Assembly: GCA_028869725.1 (NCBI GenBank)
Contig: JAGWRJ010000703.1
Span: 1-5,140, forward strand
Source: Alphaproteobacteria bacterium
GTDB lineage: Bacteria > Pseudomonadota > Alphaproteobacteria > Micropepsales > Micropepsaceae
Reading direction: 5' to 3'
Length of the DNA stretch: 5,140 nucleotides
Below the pieces are notes generated by a model that searched no databases, was not told the DNA's origin, and saw nothing but the letters and a program-made list of their open reading frames with translations. A program made the position numbers and the translations under genes. This document shows positions 1 through 5,140 of the stretch, piece after piece (position 1 is the stretch's first letter; every line of letters starts with the position of its first letter).

Positions 1-1148
1 GCCGAGAAGTCCTTGGCGTAGGCGATCTGCAAGTCGCGCTCCTTGGCCAGGACGTAGTCCACGGCTTTGCCGGCCTCAGCCGCCGCCCGGAAAATCTCGT
101 TCTTGTCCTGCTTGAGCACCTTGGCCCAGGACTGCACATAGGCTTTGTGCTGCTCCTCGTCATGGGGAATGCCGGTCTCGGCCGCCATGAAGGTACTGAA
201 CAGCTCGGCGCGCAGCTCTTCCTTGGCATACGCCTCGGAGCCGAAGCGGTGGCCACCCGTGATGCCTTCGCGGTTCAGGCGTTGCTGGGCACCCGTCGCA
301 TGGCCGATCTCATGCAACGCCGTGCCGTAGTAGCCCTCGACCGACTTGAAGGACTCGCGCGGCGGCAAGGAGACTTCGTCACGTTTGGGCGAGTAGAAGG
401 CATGCTGCGGATGGGTGGCAAAGGTCAGACCGTCGCCACGCATGGCCTGCATCACCTGCTCGGCACGGTCGACGACCGGAATCTTGTTGTCCGGCGTCTT
501 CAGCGGCTCGATCTTCAGCCCTGTGCACTGCTCGGCGCTGAACACCGTGTAGACGCGCCCCACGACGGCATCGAGCTGCCTGTGGGCTGCGCCCCAGGCC
601 AATTCCCGCTCCTTGTGACGCACCGTCAAATCGGCTGCCTTAACGGCCAGGGTGGATACCCTGTCGGTCGGCATGCCCACATGCACCACACCCTTGCCTT
701 CGTCGAACACCTTGACGCGCATGCCGTTGAGACTGACGTCGACGTCTCGGCGCTCCCAGAACGGCTGATCCTTCCAGAGTTCGATCGGGTGGCCTTTCTC
801 GCCCTTCTTGACCCTGCCGCCAAGCTCGTTGATCTGCTTGACTGTGCCGAACCGCGGGTCGGCATAACCCTGGTCCATCTGGACCAGCTGCAAAAGCAAG
901 CGGTTGCCGCCCTTGTAGGCGTTGCCAGTGGCCATGTTGCGCGGCAGGCCATGCTCCAGGTTTTCCCAGGGGCGCTCCCACGGGATTTGGCCACGCTCCA
1001 GAGACTGGACCATGCGGTCGGTGATTTCCTGGCGCAGATCACGCTGTTTCTTTTCGGCGGGCAGAGAGGGGGCTTGTTCCCCTGCCCCAGCCTCGGGATC
1101 CTGGCCGGCCTGGGCCACCGCTGCTTGCTGCTGCAGTTCATCAGCCAT
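1..1148 (-). CDS. ardC: ArdC-type antirestriction protein with zincin metallopeptidase domain (3' end outside window)
   Basis: ArdC proteins bind single-stranded DNA and protect incoming conjugative DNA from host restriction in the recipient cytoplasm. I translated 382 codons from the ATG at 1148; the frame is still open at position 1, so the C-terminus is missing. Residues about 1-35 form an Ala/Gln-rich, probably disordered leader. Residues about 37-155 match the ArdC N-terminal domain (DRMVQSLERGQIPWERPW, then NMATGNAYKGGNRLLL). Residues about 230-370 form the MPTase-PolyVal-type zincin: LHEIGHATG at 278-286 supplies the HExxH zinc ligands H279, E280 and H283, and YAKEELRAEL at 307-316 probably supplies the third, acidic ligand. 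The start is supported by GAGG six bases upstream and by an 8-bp overlap with the preceding small gene, which suggests translational coupling. Plasmid ArdC is about 300 residues, so this one is longer at the N-terminus and may carry a longer tail. The family is clear; antirestriction activity is inferred. Confidence 0.9.
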   Translation of the reverse strand, partial: MADELQQQAAVAQAGQDPEAGAGEQAPSLPAEKKQRDLRQEITDRMVQSLERGQIPWERPWENLEHGLPRNMATGNAYKGGNRLLLQLVQMDQGYADPRFGTVKQINELGGRVKKGEKGHPIELWKDQPFWERRDVDVSLNGMRVKVFDEGKGVVHVGMPTDRVSTLAVKAADLTVRHKERELAWGAAHRQLDAVVGRVYTVFSAEQCTGLKIEPLKTPDNKIPVVDRAEQVMQAMRGDGLTFATHPQHAFYSPKRDEVSLPPRESFKSVEGYYGTALHEIGHATGAQQRLNREGITGGHRFGSEAYAKEELRAELFSTFMAAETGIPHDEEQHKAYVQSWAKVLKQDKNEIFRAAAEAGKAVDYVLAKERDLQIAYAKDFS

Positions 1149-1278
1149 GTTGGACCTCGTCTTCTGGTTGGTCAAAGACGGCGCCGAACTCACGCTCGGC
1201 GTGGTCGCGACTGGCAGCCTGGATCTCGACGAAAACGTCGGACTCCATGGCATCGGGTATCAAAGGTTGGTTTTCCAT
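1141..1278 (-). CDS. Small, highly acidic hypothetical protein (45 aa) upstream of ardC
   Basis: I do not recognise a family. The ORF runs from ATG at 1278 to TGA at 1143-1141 and encodes 45 residues beginning MENQPLIPDAMESDVFVEIQ. I count 12 Asp/Glu against 2 Arg and no Lys, a net charge near -10, with no membrane segment, cysteine or signal peptide. Coding is supported by position: AGGAG (1290-1286) lies seven bases before the ATG, the upstream gene stops 15 bp earlier, and the end overlaps the ardC start in ATGGCTGA (8 bp). It therefore fills the otherwise unexplained gap between two operon genes exactly. It could be a small partner of ArdC, a DNA-mimic type acidic protein, or merely a short leader ORF that couples translation into ardC. 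The ORF is certain as a frame; its expression is likely; its function is unknown. Confidence 0.6.
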   Translation of the reverse strand: MENQPLIPDAMESDVFVEIQAASRDHAEREFGAVFDQPEDEVQHG

Positions 1279-1285
1279 CGTGGTT

Positions 1286-1290
1286 CTCCT
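1286..1290 (-). promoter_or_regulatory. Ribosome-binding site of the 45-aa gene
   Basis: AGGAG on the minus strand lies seven bases before the ATG at 1278, within the 15-bp gap after the TGA of the Toprim/LPD7 gene. It is nearly the same as the site before the internal ATG at 3051 (both carry CCAGGAG followed by an A/C-rich spacer). This makes the small ORF a real translation unit rather than intergenic filler. Confidence 0.65.
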
Positions 1291-1293
1291 GGT

Positions 1294-4167
1294 TCACACC
1301 CCGCGACCCATATCGCGGAGACGGGGACGACTGCGGCTTGAAAGGGCCGGCTCAGACACCTTGATCTGCTGTTCCTCGACCTCCTGTTGAGGATCAGCAG
1401 AGTCGGCATGGCCGTCATCGGCGCGTTGCTGCCCTTCGTCTGCATCACGCGCCTCGACGACCTCCTCTCGGTGTTCTGTGGCCTGTTGCTCGAGGCCCTT
1501 CTCGCGCTCGCGCTTTTCCAGCTTTTCATCGATGTTCCGCGTGCGAAGCTGCTGCTGCAGCATCTCGCGCTCCTCCTCGGACCGCGATTGCAGCCGGTCG
1601 TAGGCCAGCTGGCCGAGCTCGGTCAGTCGGTCGTGCTCATCGACGAGAACCGGCCGAGCTGGATCTGCGAGCCAGGCCTTTTGCTCAGGGGTCAACGGAT
1701 GGCCCTGACCGGCCGCGGCAAGGGCGTCCCAGCCCTGTGACGGGAGGTGCGACAGGACCGATTCAGCGGCCAGGAACGGTTTGTCGACCGGATAGGTCGC
1801 CGCAACAGCCTGATCGCCCTGCGCCCGGGACGCTTCCAGGCTCGACGGCCGGGCGATGCTGCCCAGCGGCTCGGCCGATCCATTCATCACGGTGGCGGCC
1901 AGTGCGTGCTCGGCTTCATCGGCTTGCAGAGCCGCCAATCGGCCCTGTTCCCAGGCCTTGCGAAGATCCTCGTTCTGGATCTTCAGGCCCATGCGACCCG
2001 CGACCGCCGCCGCACGCTGCTGGAATTCACGGCTGCCCGTCAACACCAGGCCCTTCTCCATGTCGTACTTCTGCTCGGCCAGACGCAAGGCTGCCTCGAT
2101 CTCCCGATCGTCCATCTTGTAGAGATCGACGCGCTCACCGCGGTCTGACATCACTCGGTCGCCGTCACGCGCGTAGTGGATGGCCTTGCCGGCCAAGCCG
2201 TCCTCGATCTCGTGCGTGAGCCCTTCCAGCACGGCAGGCTCGAGGGGGGAAACACGCTTGCCTTTGACTGCTTCCGGGATCTGGGCACGCGCCCGCTCGT
2301 CGTCCAGCATCCGCGCCGCCACGGGGTCACTCGCAGCCCGATCCTCCAGGAAATTTCGGTAGCTCGGCACGTCCGGAAGCTCGGACTGGAGGCTTCTGCG
2401 CTCCGACATCTGTTGCTTTTGCATCGCTTCGACGGCCTTGGCCACCTCGATCGCAATGAGCGAACGCTGGTGTTCTTCAGCCATGCCACTGAGCTCCCGC
2501 ATCTTGTCGGCGCGCAGCTGATCCAGAGACCCGAACAGAGCCTCGCGTTGTTCCCGGTGCCTGGCGTCGAGGTCATACTGGGCCTTGGCCCGCTGCGCAC
2601 GCACGGGCTCCGCCAGCGCCGCGTACTCGCGCAGGAGGCGGTCCTCAGGGGTTTCGGCCTGTCCCTGCCCTTCCGCCTGTTCAGTTCGATCGCCTTCGGC
2701 GCGCTGTGCGTCAACCGGCAGCGCCCCGGTGTCTGCCGCAGCCTGGTTGAGCGCATCGAATGCGCTCGCTTGAGCCGGCTCCGCGGCCTCTTGGGCAACG
2801 GTGGCCTGCGCCTTTCCGGCCTCGGCCAGCTTGTCGGCCTCGAACTGCGCCCGGAAGTCGGCCGCGCCAGCGACCAGTTCCTGCGCTTTCTGTGCCAGCT
2901 GGCGGTCGCGCTCTTTCTTGAGTGCGGCGATCTGGTCGCGCGCCGCCTTCTTCGTCTCCGGCGTCGCGTCGGCCGATCTGGCCAGGTCGTTATGCAACTT
3001 GGTGGCGTCTTTGATCTGCGCGTCGATGTCTGCAAGCGATTTTTCATTCATGGGTTGCTCCTGGTGGTGGGTGAAAGAGTCCGGCTGTCGCGTGGCGTTT
3101 TGCTGAGACGCCTGTTTCCTGACCAGGCCGGCCTTGTTGCGGTTGACGATTTCCGCTGGCAGGCGCCGTTCCAGCGTCCAGGCGTCCACGGTCGCGCTCA
3201 TCGTGGCGCGGATGGCGTCAGCTCCGCGGTCGCGCAGTTGGTCGCGAGCGTCGTAACCTGGGGGCGTGATGCCGCCCGGTTTCTCAGGGAGGGCGATGCG
3301 CGTGCGTGCGCCGCCCAGAATGCGAGCCGCGCGCACGGCATAGGCTTGCCCCTTGAACTGGGCTTTCTCGCCGTCGTTGTCGGCATAGATGACGGCACGC
3401 CCCTGCAGCTTGTCGTGCAGGCTGCGGGCCACGTCCGGCAGGTTCTGCGCCGACAGGGCCGCGATCACCGGAAGTCCCGTGGCTTGATGGATGGCCAACG
3501 CGGTGCCGATGCCTTCACAGAACACCACCTGATCGGCCTTGCAGGCCGCCTCAAAGGCGCGCAGTGGCGCTTCGACATCGGCGCCGACGATTGGAATCAC
3601 GGCGAACGCGCCTTTGGTCGGCGTGCCGGAGACAAATCGCTTGTCGGCCGACTGCCCCGGCTCCGCCCATGTGATGCGCTGCATGCCAACCCAGCCGGGC
3701 TCGCCGTCGACATCGATGGCCATCATGGGCACCAGCAGTTGCGCCCTGCCCTGACGCAGTCCAGCTGGATCGAGCTTCGGCGCCTGCAGGTAGGGGAAGG
3801 CTTTGGGCTCGTGGGAGTCTTCCCATCGCTGGATGGCATCCTCGACGGCAACAGCCTGACGTTCAGCCTGCTGCTTGCGCCATGCCTCGCGCTGCACTTC
3901 AGTTTGTGCCGTCTCGTCCGGCGTCAGCTCGCGCGCCAGTTCGGGTCTGAACTGAACCGGCTTGCCGTCGGCCTTGAAGTTGGTGATCCAGCCGGTGCCG
4001 TCGGGCCGCAACAGATAGCCTGCGTCGTTCTTGCCTGACGGCATGTCACCAACGTCGGCGCGATGAATGCGCCCGTCGGCTTCCAGCCGCTCGGGGTCGA
4101 TGTTGACCCCCTGCAGTCTGGCGAACGCCAGGAACTGGTCGATGGTCTGATCGTTCTGATGCAACAC
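1294..4167 (-). CDS. Toprim (TraC-type primase-like) protein fused in frame to a coiled-coil/LPD7 region, 957 aa
   Basis: The likely role is primer synthesis or DNA processing on transferred single strands of a conjugative element. Residues 1-190 resemble the N-terminal part of plasmid TraC-like primases but show no cysteine zinc finger. The Toprim domain spans about 212-325: FCEGIGTALAIHQATGLPVIAALSAQ supplies the catalytic Glu (E218), YADND (261-265) the DxD metal site, and PGYDARDQL (303-311) the trailing acidic motif. Residues about 341-372 are a Gln/Asn-rich linker. About 376-460 is charged and probably coiled coil. SYRNFLEDRAASDP (602-615) followed by an LPD7 domain at about 662-732 (HYARDGDRVMSDRGERVDLY, then LTGSREFQQRAA) resembles relaxase C-terminal regions. 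Residues 858-935 are again charged and coiled-coil-like. The start is a GTG at 4167; TTG at 4164 fits the AAGGAGG site better. An in-frame TGA at 4203-4201, with no start codon in between, rules out a longer form. Family is confident; primase activity is inferred. Confidence 0.88.
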   Translation of the reverse strand: MLHQNDQTIDQFLAFARLQGVNIDPERLEADGRIHRADVGDMPSGKNDAGYLLRPDGTGWITNFKADGKPVQFRPELARELTPDETAQTEVQREAWRKQQAERQAVAVEDAIQRWEDSHEPKAFPYLQAPKLDPAGLRQGRAQLLVPMMAIDVDGEPGWVGMQRITWAEPGQSADKRFVSGTPTKGAFAVIPIVGADVEAPLRAFEAACKADQVVFCEGIGTALAIHQATGLPVIAALSAQNLPDVARSLHDKLQGRAVIYADNDGEKAQFKGQAYAVRAARILGGARTRIALPEKPGGITPPGYDARDQLRDRGADAIRATMSATVDAWTLERRLPAEIVNRNKAGLVRKQASQQNATRQPDSFTHHQEQPMNEKSLADIDAQIKDATKLHNDLARSADATPETKKAARDQIAALKKERDRQLAQKAQELVAGAADFRAQFEADKLAEAGKAQATVAQEAAEPAQASAFDALNQAAADTGALPVDAQRAEGDRTEQAEGQGQAETPEDRLLREYAALAEPVRAQRAKAQYDLDARHREQREALFGSLDQLRADKMRELSGMAEEHQRSLIAIEVAKAVEAMQKQQMSERRSLQSELPDVPSYRNFLEDRAASDPVAARMLDDERARAQIPEAVKGKRVSPLEPAVLEGLTHEIEDGLAGKAIHYARDGDRVMSDRGERVDLYKMDDREIEAALRLAEQKYDMEKGLVLTGSREFQQRAAAVAGRMGLKIQNEDLRKAWEQGRLAALQADEAEHALAATVMNGSAEPLGSIARPSSLEASRAQGDQAVAATYPVDKPFLAAESVLSHLPSQGWDALAAAGQGHPLTPEQKAWLADPARPVLVDEHDRLTELGQLAYDRLQSRSEEEREMLQQQLRTRNIDEKLEKREREKGLEQQATEHREEVVEARDADEGQQRADDGHADSADPQQEVEEQQIKVSEPALSSRSRPRLRDMGRGV
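3049..3062 (-). promoter_or_regulatory. Strong ribosome-binding site and in-frame internal ATG within the Toprim/LPD7 gene
   Basis: AGGAG (3062-3058), six bases, then ATG at 3051-3049 sit in frame inside the 957-residue gene, at residue 373. The ATG lies exactly at the border between the Toprim half with its linker and the coiled-coil/LPD7 half. Initiation here would give a 585-residue product beginning MNEKSLADIDAQIKD and ending at the same stop (1294). RP4 traC is known to yield two products from in-phase starts, so this arrangement has a precedent, although there the shorter form retains the primase domain and here it would lose it. An alternative reading is that two formerly separate genes lost the stop codon between them. 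Confidence 0.55.
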
Positions 4168-4169
4168 AG

Positions 4170-4176
4170 CCTCCTT
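4170..4176 (-). promoter_or_regulatory. Ribosome-binding site of the Toprim/LPD7 gene
   Basis: AAGGAGG on the minus strand ends two bases before the GTG at 4167 and five bases before the TTG at 4164. The two-base spacing is too short for efficient initiation, so TTG (956 residues) may be the true start. The site sits in the loop of the 12-bp inverted repeat, directly against the stem that contains both candidate start codons. Confidence 0.6.
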
Positions 4177-4182
4177 GTGATG

Positions 4183-4197
4183 CGCTCGCGCCGAGCG
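4183..4197 (-). repeat. Small GC hairpin nested in the loop of the 12-bp inverted repeat
   Basis: CGCTCG (4183-4188) and CGAGCG (4192-4197) form a perfect 6-bp stem with a 3-base loop. It lies inside the 51-base loop of the larger repeat and ends six bases upstream of the AAGGAGG site. It could stabilise the larger fold by shortening the effective loop. Short GC stems are common in GC-rich DNA, so its significance alone is low. Confidence 0.45.
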
Positions 4198-4226
4198 GCT
4201 TCAACTGGATTCGGTAGGGTGTTGCA

Positions 4227-5129
4227 TCAGGTGCGAATTGCGGTCAGCTTCCACACTTGACGCTGGTAAGCCGCAGCTCCAGCGTCTTCGGCGATCTTTT
4301 CGGGGAAAAATTGATGCCCCTCGCACAGGTCGAACAGCAGTTGCACGTCGGCCAGGGTGGAGTAGCTCAGGAAAACCTTTCCTCCAGGCACGAGCCAGCG
4401 CGGCAACTGCCCGAAAAACCGGCGCAGCAGATCGCCGTTTTCGTCGATGGCGATGTGATCGATCGGATCTCCGTGGGGCCGGCCTTGCCAGAACGGGTAA
4501 TTCCAAAGGATGCAGTCGTAGGCCGCATCCCAAGGCGCCGAGGAAGGAAGATCGTCCAGAAGGTCGCCCTGCGCCCACGCCACGTCCAGTCCATTCGCCT
4601 GGGCGTTGGCTCTGGCGTTGATGACCGCCTCCGGGTCGATGTCGGAGCCACAGACGCTTAGCGATGGATTGCTGGTCTTCGCCCACAATGCCAAAGCGCC
4701 GGTCCCACATCCCAGATCCAGAATCCGCGACCCACTTGGGAATCCACCCTGCTGCAGGAACTCAGGCTGCGAGCGAAGCGCGTCCAACATGAAACGGGTG
4801 GACGAACCAGGGGCCGGGTGGTAGACCCCAGGCGAGGCACGCAAACGCAGCTCGCCGAGCCTGAACTCCGCTGCCGTGCGCTGCCGGTCCAGGAATTCGG
4901 CATGCGACAGATCCTGCAGCTGCGCCTCGAATGCAGGGAGTCGCGCCTCCGGAACCAGCGCCGTCCATTGACGTGTTCCCGGGATGACCCCATCGCCGGC
5001 GGACAGAAGCTCGACCGGAGTCAGTCCCAGAACCTGTCGAATCTCCTCAGGATCTTGTCGCAGGGAAAAATGAACGGCTCGGGTGTCCCCTTGCGCCTGA
5101 TGCCCAAGCAGCACGCCGGCGTGCGCCAT
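4227..5129 (-). CDS. Class I SAM-dependent methyltransferase, PrmC/RsmC-like, with variant NYPF motif
   Basis: This is probably an N-methyltransferase using S-adenosylmethionine; the substrate is unknown. Numbering from the ATG at 5129 gives 300 residues. Residues about 1-115 form an N-terminal domain I cannot name, ending in GVYHPAPGSSTRFMLDAL, which resembles the segment before the catalytic core in PrmC-type enzymes. The Rossmann core follows: SAM-binding motif ILDLGCGTGALAL (136-148), the acidic motif SDIDPEAVINARANAQANGL (162-181), and the catalytic-loop equivalent LWNYPFWQG at 208-216. NPPF/NPPY is usual there, so the first Pro is replaced by Tyr. WLVPGGKVFLSYS (245-257) is a typical late strand. 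No ribosome-binding site precedes the ATG, and the frame stays open to the right edge (codons GTT CAT CAA), so the true start may lie outside the window. Its stop overlaps an ATG (TGATG) and lies 59 bp before the primase gene. The family is confident; whether it acts on DNA, RNA or protein is unknown. Confidence 0.85.
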   Translation of the reverse strand: MAHAGVLLGHQAQGDTRAVHFSLRQDPEEIRQVLGLTPVELLSAGDGVIPGTRQWTALVPEARLPAFEAQLQDLSHAEFLDRQRTAAEFRLGELRLRASPGVYHPAPGSSTRFMLDALRSQPEFLQQGGFPSGSRILDLGCGTGALALWAKTSNPSLSVCGSDIDPEAVINARANAQANGLDVAWAQGDLLDDLPSSAPWDAAYDCILWNYPFWQGRPHGDPIDHIAIDENGDLLRRFFGQLPRWLVPGGKVFLSYSTLADVQLLFDLCEGHQFFPEKIAEDAGAAAYQRQVWKLTAIRT

Positions 5130-5140
5130 TTGATGAACCA

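Larger units (their letters stand above)
4156..4230 (-). repeat. Perfect 12-bp inverted repeat spanning the methyltransferase stop and the primase start
   Basis: On the plus strand CTGATGCAACAC (4156-4167) and GTGTTGCATCAG (4219-4230) are exact reverse complements, separated by 51 bases. In minus-strand mRNA the 5' arm covers the methyltransferase stop (TGA at 4229-4227), and the 3' arm covers GTG-TTG-CAT-CAG, the first codons of the next gene. If the arms pair, both candidate start codons are buried in a stem. A ribosome finishing the methyltransferase would melt it, giving translational coupling. There is no U-run after the stem, so it does not look like an intrinsic terminator. The repeat is certain; the regulatory role is inferred. 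Confidence 0.7.

Noticed and set aside
1227..1240. Perfect 5-bp stem with an AAAA/TTTT loop inside the 45-aa gene
   Set aside because: The stem is short, sits within a supported coding sequence, and has no U-run or other sign of a terminator. Such stems are expected by chance.
147..1364. A 405-codon open frame on the plus strand
   Set aside because: It is antisense to ardC and the 45-aa gene. The minus strand carries the HEIGH zincin and ArdC motifs; the plus frame has no recognisable motif and runs across the operon junctions.
1613..1622. 10-bp palindrome CCGAGCTCGG
   Set aside because: It lies inside the coding region for LTELGQ of the LPD7 protein and is not repeated or placed near any start, stop or other signal.
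2176..4038. A 620-codon open frame on the plus strand
   Set aside because: It lies wholly antisense to the Toprim/LPD7 gene, whose minus-strand translation has recognisable Toprim and LPD7 motifs. The plus-strand product is Arg/Leu/Gly-rich with no recognisable domain, as expected of a shadow frame in GC-rich DNA.
4170..4226. Possible promoter between the methyltransferase and the Toprim gene
   Set aside because: TTGAAG near 4206-4201 could pass as a -35 box, but about 17 bases downstream there is no acceptable -10 hexamer, only ATCACA. Operon transcription from further upstream is simpler.
4300..4312. T-run (minus strand TTTTTCCCC) in the methyltransferase as a frameshift site
   Set aside because: The frame is open and in register on both sides, the run does not form a proper slippery heptamer in frame, and no downstream structure or alternative product is evident.

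Overview
The window is GC-rich (roughly 60-65% by eye). It reads as part of a conjugative or integrative element of a high-GC proteobacterium, probably beta- or gamma-proteobacterial. That assignment rests on protein family and codon style only, because no host-specific marker is visible. All supported genes lie on the minus strand, so transcription runs from the right edge to the left edge. I saw no tRNA, rRNA, CRISPR array or insertion sequence.

In transcription order, the layout is as follows. (1) 5129-4227 encodes a class I SAM-dependent methyltransferase of the PrmC/RsmC-like 'NPPF' type, with an altered NYPF motif; its reading frame is open to the window edge. (2) A 59-bp gap holds a perfect 12-bp inverted repeat that pairs the methyltransferase stop region with the start codons of the next gene. 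(3) 4167-1294 encodes a 957-residue protein: an N-terminal Toprim (TraC-type primase-like) half joined in frame to a coiled-coil/LPD7 half. A strong ribosome-binding site and ATG at the junction (3051) suggest that the second half is also made alone. (4) 1278-1141 encodes a 45-residue, very acidic small protein with its own good ribosome-binding site. (5) 1148-1 encodes an ArdC-type antirestriction protein (ArdC N-terminal domain plus an HEIGH zincin domain), overlapping the small gene by 8 bp and cut off by the left edge.

The tight spacings (15 bp and an 8-bp overlap, plus one 59-bp structured gap) fit a single operon. ArdC, the zincin metallopeptidase, Toprim and LPD7 are the recurrent modules of 'polyvalent' proteins of conjugative elements and phages, which act on incoming DNA in a new host. 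I infer an 'entry' module: complementary-strand priming plus protection against restriction, with a methyltransferase and an uncharacterised acidic peptide as possible further components. No function here has been tested; the roles come from family resemblance and gene order.
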